Origin: Strigamia acuminata
Lineage: Eukaryota; Arthropoda; Chilopoda; Geophilomorpha; Linotaeniidae
Direction of reading: 5' to 3'
Assembly (NCBI GenBank): GCA_949358305.1
Contig: OX442316.1
Location: 16,678,001 to 16,742,000, forward strand
DNA length: 64,000 nt
Shown: piece after piece, positions 16,851-28,365 of the stretch
How positions within the stretch are numbered: the stretch's first letter is position 1
Layout: every line of letters begins with the position of its first letter
Notes under the pieces: model-generated
What the model saw: only the letters and a program-made list of their open reading frames with translations
What the model was told of the DNA's origin: nothing
Database searches by the model: none
Translations under genes and position numbers: made by a program

Positions 16851-17667
16851 AAATTTTTAATCACGTTCCATCTATCACTAAACACACGGCTTGTAAAATA
16901 GTTTATTTATATTTTTTTTCTTTGGTGATATACATATAGATATTTTTATTTAAAAAATAAATTATGTAAGTCGATGGATTTGATAATTATTAATTACAGC
17001 AAAAACAAATGAATGTGTTTATATTTTGATACACGAAAAGTCCTAAATGTTGTTGTTTTTTAAATAAATAAATTCTATTAATTGTAAATTATGTTTATAA
17101 AATAAAAGTTTTAAAATCAGTTTTCTTTTGTAGTTTGTTTATTCGTCCACAGATGTCACTTTATTGAAAATAAAAGTGTTTTTTTTTATTACCATAGTGG
17201 TTTCGTCTTGGTTTCATGGTCACCTCGCCTCCATGACTCCATTCAACAGGTGCAATTTTTTTGTTATTTTATTGATATTTTTAATTCTGTTCGGATTTTG
17301 AGAATCTGCGTGTGTCTAATAAGTGTACTATATGCTAATGTGTAATTTGAGCAGGTGTTTATTTGTATATTACATAAACATTTGTCAGATTTTGAATTAC
17401 AGTATCAGATTTTGTTGATTTGAATTGTCAGATTTTGACACTACACTCGCCGAGTTTTGAATTGTTTGATTTCAGGTGGTAATGGCGCTTTGGTAGACTT
17501 ATTTTCACGTTTATCTCGAGTTAAATTTAACTTTTTAATACATAAAATAATTTATACATATATTTTTTTAAATGGTATTTATTTTTAAAAAACTTTTTTG
17601 TTGTTGTTTTTTTTTTTAGCAGAAAATAATGTGGAATCAGACATGATTTAATCTTGCAATTGACGCA
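16851..17667. other. Calpain-7 3' end and TMEM98 promoter/leader
   Basis: AATAAA signals are at 16956-16961 and again near 17060 and 17100. A likely TMEM98 5' UTR exon ends CAACAG|GTGCAA at 17249. The corresponding acceptor lies in the T-rich tract ending TTTAG at 17619 or AG at 17622. No ORF in this stretch is credible. Confidence 0.5.
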
Positions 17668-18689
17668 ATGGAACCGGTTGTTGGTGTGGCCATCGGTGTT
17701 TTAACGGTTGTATTTGTTGGCTCGTTAATCGCGCTCGTATTGGTGTGTCGCCATCGTTATTGCCAATCTTCGGACGTAATGTCGAAATATACGGCCGATT
17801 TCAGGTAGTTAAAAATATTTTCAAAATTTTTTAATTTTCTGGCTCAAAAAATTAATTTTAAATTTTTAGACCAGACGTGCATCTAATAAGTGGATCGGAC
17901 GATCGCCAAGATGTAGAGCTAGATGATGTCAGACTCCATCCAAATATCGAGCGGATTTTAGACGACGATCGTTGGATCGACGATGTCACGTGAGTTTAGA
18001 CATTAGACACACATCGAAATAAAAAAAAAATACTTCTATTTATTTAAAAAAACATATTTTTTAGTGGTCTTATACCGCATTGCCTCGCCATTTTAAAAAT
18101 GTGCCACCAATTGACCGAGCGACTCGTCGCCATGACGATGAGCAGTGTGCCGCAAACTCATCACCGCTTATGGGAGATGATCGAAGTTGCGAAGAAAATC
18201 AGCCCGCGCGTCGATCACGTCGTTAGATCCATGTATCCGCCACTGGACGCACGTTTATTGGAGGCCAGGTCAACCGATAAATATGAATAATTAACATTTT
18301 ATCTATTTTATTATAATTTTTAATTTTTTTTTCGTTATTTTTTAGGTCAACGGCGTTGATTTTATCAGTGACACATTTGACCTTAGTAACGCGATCGGTT
18401 TGCAATATAATAACATGTGATTGGATAGAGGATTCATTAGCTGAAATGGAGACCCATTTAAAAGTAAATATAAGTGTTTATATAAAAAAAAAAATTTTTT
18501 GAATAAATTATTTTTTCTATAAAAAAAATTTTTTTTTAAATAAATTAATTTTTGTACAAAAAAAAATTTATTTTGAATAAATTAAATTAATTTTTGTGTT
18601 TTTTGAAGGTTTTGAGAGATGCGTCTGAAGTGAGCGACGATTACAATAAATCTGATGTGACAATTCATAACAACGGGATTATTATTTGA
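17668..18689 (+). CDS. TMEM98: Transmembrane protein 98, 5 coding exons
   Basis: Exons 17668-17804, 17870-17989, 18065-18268, 18346-18463 and 18609-18689 join in phase to 660 bp, 219 residues. The N-terminal anchor (about residues 4-27, VGVAIGVLTVVFVGSLIALVLVC) is followed by CRHRYC, an acidic segment ELDDVRLHPNIERIL, and a helical domain. That domain has ILKMCHQLTERLVAMTM, KISPRVDHVV, SMYPPLDARLLEAR and TALILSVTHL, all strongly conserved with vertebrate TMEM98. In vertebrates the protein is an endoplasmic reticulum/plasma membrane protein that restrains the myelin regulatory factor MYRF. Intron 3 has a weak donor, GTCAAC, and AGGTCAAC occurs at both its boundaries. AATAAA is at 18930-18935. 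Confidence 0.94.
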
Positions 18690-19604
18690 GATGATGTTGT
18701 TGCCATGGAGATACCGGGGTAGTGTGGAATAATACTCGCGTAATGGAATAATCTACGGATGTTTTATTGGGTTTTTAAGTATTTTTTCATATGAATCTTA
18801 CAATAAGAATGCATTTTCATGTTTAAGTACTTATATATATATATACATATTTTTATGGACAATATTTTATATATATTAAATATATATAATTTTCTGGATT
18901 TTTATTGGTATAAAGATAAAAATGAGAAAAATAAAAGTTTGTGACCTAAGAATAATTTCTGGAATGGTACGAGATAAAATTTAGGACCGTGTGGTGGTAT
19001 TGGTGGTACTCCATACTGGAGTGACAAAGAAAACTTTTTCTTTTGCTAAAAAATCATTTTTGTTATCCAAAATTCAATTTTTTTGCATAAAAATGTCAAT
19101 GTTTGCATGAAGTATAATTTTGCATTTTTTAAATAAAAAATGCCCAGATTTGCATCAAAATATGCGTAAAAATGCATTTTCTGCATCAAAATATGCGTAA
19201 AAATGCATTTTCTGCATCAAAATATGCGTAAAAATGCATTTTCTGCATCAAAATATGCGTAAAAATGCATTTTCTGCATCAAAATATGCGTTACAATGCA
19301 TTTTTCTGCATCCAAATATGCGTTACAATGCATTTTTCTGCATCAAAATATGCGTTGAAATGCATTTTTGCATCAAAATATGCGTTAAAATGCATTTTTT
19401 TGCATTAAAATATGTGTTAAAATGCATTTTTGCATCAAAATATGCGAAAAAATGCAGTTTTTGCATCAAAATATCAACATTTCCCTTTAAAAAATGCTTT
19501 TTTGCACCTCAAGGTCCTGATAAAAAAATTTCAGTGAATCTCGGTTATATAAAAATATAGAATTTGTTAATATTAATACTGTTAATTAAAGTTTAAAAAA
19601 GAAG
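18690..19604. other. TMEM98 3' UTR and convergent intergenic space
   Basis: TMEM98 and FTCD converge here. The 3' UTR and signal of TMEM98 end by about 18950. Most of the rest is the tandem array at 19100-19490. No clear AATAAA for FTCD was found on the minus strand. Confidence 0.6.
19100..19490. repeat. 31-bp TGCATTTT minisatellite between TMEM98 and FTCD
   Basis: The unit is about GCATCAAAATATGCGTAAAA plus ATGCATTTTCT, near 31 bp, repeated about ten times with drift. The core ATGCATTTT is shared with the arrays in calpain-7 intron 7 and FTCD intron 9. The 108-residue frame through it is not a gene. Confidence 0.92.
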
Positions 19605-22600
19605 TTACAATTCCGATTTGGTAATCGGTTTGGCAGAATTCGGTTTGGCCGAGCGTTCGGATAAAGTATCCAAAACTATTCTGCAAAACGCCTGCGCTCG
19701 ATCCACCTCCATTTGAATTTCATTTGAAATCTAAAAGAAAAAAAAAATTAAATACTTTTTTTAATTTTAATTTATTTTGTTTTATTTTTAATACTCTATT
19801 TCTGTACGTCTCGTCGTTAACTCCGTCGACGTTGATCATCACGTTGTAAAACGCTCCCCAGACGCCCGTTTCCAAGCAGCGAGCCGCCACTTGCAAGTCC
19901 GATTTTGTATTCAAGTTACAAATGTTGGCCAATTCCAAAATGCTGTCCCACACCGCGTTCACAGTCCTCGCTAAGTTCATGGGAACGTCGATTGCACGCA
20001 TTAATCCCGATTGGGTCGCTGAATCTCGCGTCGTCACTTCTTCCGGAGTATTTGACGGCAACTTGCACGCTTCCTGCAAATGTGCAAAAAGCCTCTTTTC
20101 ATTCACACGAGCTTCATTTTTGCACCCAAACAGCATTTTATGCCCAAAAAGTGGAGTTTTCCAATATAAGGACGACTTACACACATTTGTGCATCAATAA
20201 TGTGCATAAAAATGCATTTTTACATCTGCAGTGTGCATTTCTATGTATAAAAATACATTTTTGGACATAAAAAGTGCATTTTTGAATCTAAAAGATGCAT
20301 TAATGTGCATTTCTGTGTCCAAAAATGCATTTTTAGACGTAAAAAGTGCATTTTTAAATCTAAAAGATGCATTAATGTGCATTTCTGTGTCCAAAAATGC
20401 ATTTTTAGACGTAAAAAGTGCATTTTTACTTCTACAGGGTACATGTATAAAAATACATTTCTGGACGTAAAAAGTGCATTTTTGCACCAAAATTGTCAAT
20501 TTTTATGTCTGAAAGAGCTTTTTTCACGTAAAAGGACTTATTATACACGTACAATGTGCATTTGTGTGCATAAAAATACATTTTTGGACGTAAAAAGTAC
20601 AAATTCACCATGTACTCAGCAAAGGCGTAAGTATCTGCATCAATAATCGGAATGATGTCTTTCATCGTTTTATGAATTCTCGGAATGATTCTCCTCATTT
20701 GTCCATCCAAATGTTCCCACTGCTTTTTACCGTAAGTCATCAAACCCACCATCGTGCTCAGAGCCGAACCCTAAACAACAACAAAAAAACCAAATAATTT
20801 CTATAAATATATATAACACCTAAAATAAAAATATATAATAAACTCTACCAAAGCGGCCGCTGTGGCCGCCACCGAGCCGCCACCAGGCGCCGCAGTCCTA
20901 GCGGCGACACTGTAGATGAAATTGTCCAGATTGCGGTGAATGAGCGAATCATCTTGTTTGTCCGACGGAAGAATGTACTCGATTATCCTTTCCTTGGGAT
21001 TAAATGGCCCCAGCGAATTGAGTCCCAAACGGTTTATCGCCTGCATAACATTAAATTAACAATAAAAATATATTTTTATTTTTTAAATTTGTCACCAGAT
21101 GAATTTTCTGATCTTCTTCCAACACAAACAGATTCTCCGTTAGAATGTAATAATTAGCAATTTGCAACATGGCTTTCAGTGGAACCATTCCGACGATCTG
21201 GGAGCCCGTCACGGCTAAATTCAGCTCCTTGGCGTCTTTACGGACCTGAAAATGGCGTCAATTTGTGGATAAATGCGTGGATTTTGTTCCGTTTTTGTGT
21301 TTTTGCCTCTTCGAAAGCAGTGTGGATCGGGGTTTCATCGTGATCGGTCAAGTTGATGGATACTTGGGCTAAGTTGTGTTCCTCGAGCCACCAACCGATT
21401 GCTTGGCAGTGTTTTAATCTTCCTGGCTGATGGGGAAAATTTTATTTATTTATTTATTTATTTATTTATTAATATATATTGTTACTTTGTCCTTTCCGCG
21501 ACCTTGTTCGCGCACGTTGAGTGCGATGCGATGAGCTTGTTCCTTGGTTGATAACAAATTGACGTTGTAAGCGATTAAGAATTTGCGAACTCCGGTTACG
21601 GTCGCTCCCCAGTTTGGCACGAATTCCGACGGACCAAAATCCGGCTTCCATTGCGGGTTTTTTAGCTAGGGTAGGTTTTAAAAATATGATTGAATCGAAT
21701 GAAAAATTAGAAATCCGGGCAAATATTGTCGGATATTAACTCGATTTTAATATTTTTCATTAAGTTCTCGTGAGAATGTTCGAATTTTCACTCAGTTGGA
21801 CAAAATTCTCTCGAAAGTCGTCGAATTTGAGTATTTTTTGACAATTTTTCATTAAATTCACTCGAAAATTATCAAATTTGAGTATTTTTTGACAATTTTT
21901 CCTTAAATTCACACGAAAATCATCAAATTTGAGTATTTTTTGACAATTTTTCATTAAATTCACTCGAAAATTATCAAATTTGAGTGTTTTTGACAATTTT
22001 TCATTAAATTCACCCGAAAATCATCAAATTTGAGTATTTTTTGACAATTTTTCATTAAATTCTCTGTAAAAATCATCAAAATTTCACTCAATTTCACTAA
22101 AAACTCGGAAAAATAATCAAATTTTCACTCAATTTCACAAAATTTTCACTCAATTTCACAAAATTTTCACTCAATTTCACAAAATTTTCACTGACTTTCA
22201 CCAAATTTTCACTGTTTTCACCAAATTTTCACTGTTTTCACCAAATTTTCACTGATTTTCACTGATTTTCAACCATAAATCCATCCACTAATAAACAACT
22301 GAATGCCAACTCGAATCAACCACAATCAACATTTTCAATCAAGTAATCAAACATTCCATTTCCACACCAAAATATCTCGATAAAAATTACTTTCTCCATC
22401 AATCCTTCGTATTCCCCAGCCCGAATTTGCGGCATAGTCTTACGGTAGTCTTGCGTCGATGCTAAGCCGTACAAATAAACTATAAAAACGCAAAACATCA
22501 AATCAGAAGCCATAATACCTAAAAAAATTTAACCAAAACAACCAGGCACATCGAGTTCTGCAGCCAACTTCTCTCCAAACTTTTTCGCGCAATAAATGCA

Positions 22601-23989
22601 CTCTTCGATTTCGACGCCTTGCACCGGAATGAAGGGACAAACGTCCAGCGCCCCCATGCGCGGATGTTCACCTGCAAAAATCGAGTCAATGTTCATTTGG
22701 GCACTTTGAGATAGATAGAGATGCCAATTTCAAAACCTTTGTGTTTGGCCATGTCAATCAGTTTCCAAGCAGCTCTTGCAGCTTTGAGTGCAGCCTCAAC
22801 AACAGCATCAGGCGAGCCAACAAATGTATACACAGTACGATTTGTTGAGGATCCTGGATCCACATCCAGTAAGGATACATTTTCTTCACTTGAAATTGCA
22901 CTCGCAATTGTGTCAATCACCTGGGAAAATTTAAAAATACTTAAAATGTCTGAATTAGTCAAAGAGAACTGAAGAATTGTAGAAAAATGGCAAAAAAGTT
23001 ACACAAAAAATCAATACTGACATAAAATGTACAAAAATTTTTTAAAAAATTACCTAAAACGTACAAAAATCCGAACAAAAGTCCCAAAAAATCCAATAAT
23101 TTAAAAAAAACCTAAAATAAATTTTCCAAAATGTCCAAAAATACCAAAAAAAATGTCCAAAAATCCAAAAAAATACTCTGAAAATTCCAAATAATGCCCC
23201 AAGAAGGCGAAAAATCCCAAATAATGTCACAAAAAGTGCAAAAAATTTTAAAAAAAACTGAAATAAATGTCCCAACTGTCTAAATGTCCCAAACATCCCT
23301 AAAAATATCCCAAACATCCCTAAAAATGTCCCAAACATCCCTATAAATGTCACAAACATCCCTAAAAATGCCCAAAAAACCAAAAAAATGTCCTAACTTA
23401 CAAAAAAATGACCAAAAATTCCAAAGAAATGTCCAAAAATGTCCAAAATTGTCCAAAAAAAATGTCAAAAAATCCCGGGGATGTGTGAGAATTCCCCAAA
23501 ATCAATTTCCCTTCATTACAAATTTTTATTTAATTTCAAACTTAACTTCTAACACAGGAAATTTCTTATATAAACTTCTTGAACTTGCATACTGAATGTA
23601 AGTTGAGAAGATCAACATTAATCTTCTCCCCATTTGTACGGAACTCTATAAAGTCTAGATTAGATTTTCACTTGATAATATATTTTCTTTTTTAAAATTA
23701 AAAATAAAATAAAATAAAATAAAACCAAAATTAAAATTCTCCTTCAAAATCCATAATTTCCTCTAAAAATAAAAAACCAAAAAACCCCCAAAAACAAACA
23801 TTTCATCAAGTTATCATCCCAATCTAAATTATTCCATATTTACATAACAAATGCCCAATTGCAACACCTAAAATCGAAACCCCAGCACCAAAAACCTCGA
23901 AAAACGCAACGAAACCACCAAACCCCAACATTTACCTCCTTGCTTTGCCCCTCCGAAAAATTCGGCACGCATTCTACAATCTTAGGCAT
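19605..23989 (-). CDS. FTCD: Formimidoyltransferase-cyclodeaminase, 11 exons
   Basis: Bifunctional folate enzyme of histidine breakdown: transfers the formimino group from formiminoglutamate to tetrahydrofolate, then deaminates it to methenyl-THF. Exons on the minus strand: 23936-23989, 22737-22920, 22543-22671, 22391-22479, 21486-21665, 21307-21426, 21096-21245, 20849-21040, 20609-20770, 19795-20073, 19605-19730. All join in phase to 1665 bp, 554 residues (human 541). The start [14 protein letters not shown] is the family N-terminus; an upstream in-frame ATG at 24025 is less likely. Transferase His82 ([11 protein letters not shown]), the domain junction near [30 protein letters not shown], and cyclodeaminase Asp412 (DADTYAF) are in place at the numbering known from mammals. 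Intron 6 uses a GC donor. Introns 1, 4 and 9 are swollen by arrays. Confidence 0.95.
20090..20600. repeat. TGCATTTTT-based array in FTCD intron 9
   Basis: Alternating TGCATTTTT and GACGTAAAAAG blocks make a longer unit of about 72 bp, seen nearly identically at 20298-20360 and 20365-20430, with degenerate copies on both sides. It carries several spurious open frames on both strands. Confidence 0.9.
21720..22265. repeat. About 49-bp tandem repeat in FTCD intron 4
   Basis: The unit reads roughly TTTTTGACAATTTTTCATTA, AATTCACTCGAAAATCATCA, AATTTGAGTA. Five to six copies are followed by a shorter series of TTTCACAAAATTTTCACTCA. It fills most of the 725-bp intron. Confidence 0.9.
22975..23470. 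repeat. A/C-rich repeat in FTCD intron 1
   Basis: Irregular repeats of AAATGTCCCAAACATCCCTA and AAAATGTCCAAAAATNCC type occupy half of the 1015-bp first intron. Unit length and phase vary. The ORFs read through it on both strands are low-complexity artefacts. Confidence 0.85.
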
Positions 23990-24308
23990 GTTAAACGCGT
24001 TTGAAAAGCGGTCAAAATTGTTCACATCACCAACGTCATAATGTATTTCTCAGATTCCATCCCATGTGGCTTCCGTAGCTAACAAGTTCCGGTCATGCGC
24101 CTTAATTACGTATCAACGTCATCTCGTTTGCTGCAAAATGCCGCTAGGGAGAGACGAGCGAGCGAGAGAGATCGAAAGAGTGAGAGAGAGAAAGAGAAGT
24201 GTTTTAATGCATAAGTAGAAGCCAGTGCGCTACTCTTGCAGCTTTTCTCGTCCTTGTCTAGCAAGTCAACGTTGGACCCAGTGTGGAACAACGCATCGTC
24301 AATCGGAG
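23990..24308 (+). promoter_or_regulatory. Divergent promoter and candidate non-coding exon 1 of the ZMYND11-like gene
   Basis: The stretch after the FTCD start contains GA-rich DNA (about 24150-24200, many GAGAGA runs, a GAGA-factor-type composition). It is followed by less AT-rich sequence ending AATCGGAG|GTAAGT, a consensus 5' splice site with exon end at 24308. No start codon with a sustained frame precedes the donor, so this is most simply a 5' UTR exon. It is assigned to the exon at 63907 because no other plus-strand acceptor with coding sequence lies between them. The cap site is unknown. Confidence 0.55.
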
Positions 24309-27300
24309 GTAAGTTTCCGAATTTTTATTTGTTTATTATCATTATTTTTTTTAAACGGAGACATTACTCCATGTTGATCTATCAACTAACAAATATGGTA
24401 GACCAACTACACCATAAACAACTCTACACATGGCTGAATGTGTTTTTAAAGGTGTTTGTCAATATTGATTCCTAACCCTACTTTTTTTTGTCTTTTTTTT
24501 GTCTTTTTCATTAGTTAATTGAGTCTTTATTTATTTGTTTATCATTTATTTAGTGTCTGGTGAAAATGATTGTCAATTAAGCAGATTTTATTATTTATTT
24601 ATTTATTTTGAGAAATTTGTAGTGGTGTTGTTGTTTTTTGTTTTTAAATTGATAAGTAAAATTAATCATATCATTGACCTAATCTGATAAATTATTATAA
24701 TTACATTTCCTGTGCACCTAATGAGTCTTGAGAGACAAATTCATATCCTGCTTGATTGGCTTTTTTTATATTTGGAATTTGATTCGAAGAATTGATAAAA
24801 GTGGAATCAAAACAGTTTGTTTTGAAGTAGAGACATAAGTCGTCGTGATTTATTTCAGTTGAAATAATATTTTAGCATATTTTTTAGAATCGTGGTTTTT
24901 CGAAACGTCGAATAACGTCGAACTTTCGTTCTTGATTAATGAAAACGTTCTTGGCAAATGCTTTCGCAGTAGTTCGTCTTGCGTGAATTAGACGATATAT
25001 ACTGTTTCCATCTAATTTTTGGCCCAGAAAAAAGTAAATAAAAATTGGCAATTTTATAATTTTTTTGTTGATTTTGGCTACGGAATTGTGGGTCAGAAAT
25101 CTGTGGTGCAGATTTGTATGGGAATTTTGAAAGTATGATGGAATTTTGGAAGCAGTTATTGTATTTTCATTACTGGTCACATGTAATTGTGCTTTGAATG
25201 ACTTTTCTCTCCCGTTTTTGGGTTATGCAGTCAATTATTCAAGTGTAAAACAACGTCGTAAAGCTGTTGTGTGCATTGAGGATAGGCTTGCATCCCATGG
25301 CAACTAACTATTGATTTGGGTCCTGTGATGGTAGATTGCAGCAGATCGTGCTGGAACCATTTGTTTGATTACCAACAAAATGAGAGCGAAATGTTACGTT
25401 TTAGAAAGAAATGAGAAAGAAAAAATTGTAGTTTCGTGTTTTGTTTTGATTTGTTTTGTTTTTCTTTTATTTCGAGTCAGAAATTTATTTATTTTTTTAA
25501 TATTATTTTCGTAACTGTAATTTTCGGGTTCGCCATTTTAGTTGAAAAGGTCAACGGTCATGTGATTGTTACGTCATAAAAGGACAAACAAAAATGGCGA
25601 GTAGGATTCCGATCGGCGATGTTTATTTTGAAGAAAAATGGTAATAATTAGGTGTAATTTAGGTGATTAAAATGTCACGGAAACGATTAGAAGTTGCAAG
25701 TAATTAATTTTGGTTTGGTATAATATGATTTGATTTATTTAGAGTCGTAAGGTGTTTGCAAGTGGGTTTTATTATTTTGATTTATTATGATTTATTTTGA
25801 TTTATCTTGATTATTTTTTTGGTTGTGGAAGAATTTAGGCTGAAACTTGAATTTGGAGGTCACAACTGAATTGAATAGCAGGGAGTGAAATTTATCAGTT
25901 GAAATTAGGGTGAATAAAATGACATTGAGTTTAAATCATCACCACTGGAAAGCCTGTATAATCTGTTTTGAAATACATTTTAACAAGTTTGTACTTTAAA
26001 AGAGAAGTTGTTGTTGCAAATTGATATGAGGCCCCTGATTTTAACATGTTTTTTTATAGTTAGAAATGTGTTTTTATGGCGCTCCAGTTCTCACAAGCAA
26101 CAAACACCATGACACACTGGTATGGCAGTGATTTGAAGAATTCAGATCATGAGTGAAATGAAGGAAGAAGAAAAAAATTAAACTTCTTTTTTCAATATTT
26201 TTTGTGAAATGAATTTCAAATGAATACTTTTCCCCTATGTGCCACCAATTGAGATAATATGCAAAACTAGTTTGAAAGGGAAGCACATATTTAATGTTAT
26301 TAAATCTGAGTATGTACATTTTATATGTGAGATTGTTTTCAATGTTTTCATGCCATTAAATATAAAATTACCAATGAGATATGAGATGTGATGGGAAAAA
26401 ATTGGGGGGCAAAAAAATTAGTGTGTAACAAATTGTTAAGAAAATTCTAGGTTTTATTAGGTTTTATCCCATTGAGCAGACATTTTTTATGACTCTTTTT
26501 TCTGGTTCAACATATTTATTGATGCATTCAATAAGCTGCACCCCTTTGACAGGAAAATGAAGATAAACCTATTTCCCAGCTGCACTGAGCATGTGCATTT
26601 TTATAGATATGATTGAGAGATAAAGAGCAAACAAAGTGAAAAAATATGTTTCTAAAACTAAACAGTTTTAAAATCCCTGTGAACAATATGGTAACACTTA
26701 TTTGTTGTGCTTTTTTTTTTTCTATTTTTTTTCAATGAACATGGAAATTTTTTTCTAGCTTTTAGGGAAACATAAAAAAATAGAATAAAAAATAATTTTA
26801 AAAATTTGAACACACTAATATTGTGAAATTGAGTGGTTGGTCTATACATCTTGCAATTTCACAATATTATTGATTACAGTTAAAGGTCAAGTGTGTTAAA
26901 TGCTATATCAATTAAAACAGACAATCAAAAGGAACAAGAAGTTGCCAAGTCACTGCTAAGTCTTTTCAGAACATTTATAAAGCTTTGTATAGAACACTTC
27001 CAGGAGTTTGTGGGAACGAGAATTGCATTGAATATTTCAATTTCTTAAATGTTTCAATAGATACATCGAACGGCTCAGTATCTATATTTATCTTTTCTGC
27101 ACTTTGCGCTTATAATTCCTTCTTGAATGCAAGCAGAAATATCAGCACAAGGTGCAGAAAGGCTACCATTCACCTGTTCTCATTTGAACACACAAGTTAA
27201 GCAGCAATTGTGCTATGAAATCAATGGCGTTTTATTGCCTAGAAATTTACAAGCGGCCCGAAAAGCCAGGATAATTTTTTTAAAAAAGATAAAACGTCGA

Positions 27301-27367
27301 AAACATCGTTTTGTGAAAACGTGCATTGAGGAAATGAACCGACATCAATAGATCTCAACCAATCACA
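24309..27367. other. AT-rich unique sequence, no gene seen
   Basis: No ORF resembling a protein, no array and no clear transposon ends. ATGGCAAC, an RFX X-box half-site-like motif, occurs at about 25295. A T-rich/A-rich mixture continues throughout. Confidence 0.6.
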
Positions 27368-27509
27368 CTAGCTGCATTCAAAAACTAAAATATTTTGTGT
27401 TTTACTTCAATTTTAAACCAAAAATGACATCATTTTCTGTTTAAACCCATGTTAAAACTTAAAATACACTTAAACTAAAATTGTTATTTTAATTTTTGAA
27501 TGCAGCTAG
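27368..27509. mobile_element. MITE with CTAGCTGCATTCAAAAA ends
   Basis: A 142-bp element bounded by CTAGCTGCATTCAAAAA and its inverse (TTTTTGAATGCAGCTAG). A related copy lies at 33831-34041, and a third element with similar ends at 41031-41147. It is non-autonomous and has no ORF. I could not fix the target-site duplication. Confidence 0.8.
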
Positions 27510-28063
27510 TGCGTCATTGAAATAATACGTTCATGTCGGACATTAACGTAGTTACTGCTATTTAAAAAAGGGGCCCGTTGAACGCATTTGGCCTATAAGG
27601 GTCCGAAAAGGAGTTAAAATGCTACCGTTTGAAATGATTTAAGGTTTTGTTAATTATTACGATAAGGACTTTGGTGGTTTTCTCTGTTTTTGGTGCAAAT
27701 AGAAATTAGAAATCATCAATGTTGAGGTCATTGCCGGATTTTGGGTTTTGTGTAGGAGCAAGTGCGGATCTAATTTTAACAGCAGTCAAAGGACTTTACT
27801 CAATACGAGTCAGCCATGTTTAATTATACACTTGGATGGATTGAAACCTCGAGTTTTCGGTCAGTTATAATTCTCACATTATGTTGTTGAAGAACTGAAA
27901 CTTAACGAATGGGAAAATAATAGCAATTGCCAGGGAACAATAGAATTATGGGATTAATGGTATTTGAATTGACCATAACGTGAGTTATTGCACACAAGTG
28001 TGGTCAGATTTGTTATCATTGTTCTGATGAGAGGTGGTCAGGGGCGGATCCAGAAAATTCATT

Positions 28064-28365
28064 TTGGTACCAAAAATTTATTTTTTGTACCAAAAATTTA
28101 TTTTTTGTACCAAAAATTCATTTTTTGTACCAAAAATTAATTTTTTGTACCAAAAATTTATTTTTTGTACCAAAAATTTATTTTTTGTACCAAAAATTCA
28201 TTTTTTGTATCAAAAATTCCTTTTTGTATCAAAAATTCATTTTTTGTACCAAAATGAAATAAATCAAAAAAATCATTTTTGGTACCAAAAATTTATTTTT
28301 TGGAATTTTTGGTACCAAAAATTTATTTTCTGAAAATTTTGATACCAAAAAATGAATTTTTGATG
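28064..28365. repeat. 20-bp minisatellite with GTACCAAAAATTTATTTTTT unit
   Basis: About ten near-perfect 20-bp copies are followed by degenerate ones (ATCAAAAATTC, then a longer mixed unit). The 99-residue frame through it has the repeat as its only content. Confidence 0.92.

Noticed and set aside
19234-20646. Histidine/phenylalanine-rich small ORFs around TMEM98 and FTCD
   Set aside because: They are reading frames through the TGCATTTTT arrays, and FTCD exons on the opposite strand account for the rest.
24025-24025. Upstream in-frame ATG (MNNFDRFSNAF...) as the FTCD start
   Set aside because: The family begins at the short residue run before [10 protein letters not shown], and the extension has no similarity to it. 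The 23989 ATG is preferred, though leaky use of the first cannot be excluded.
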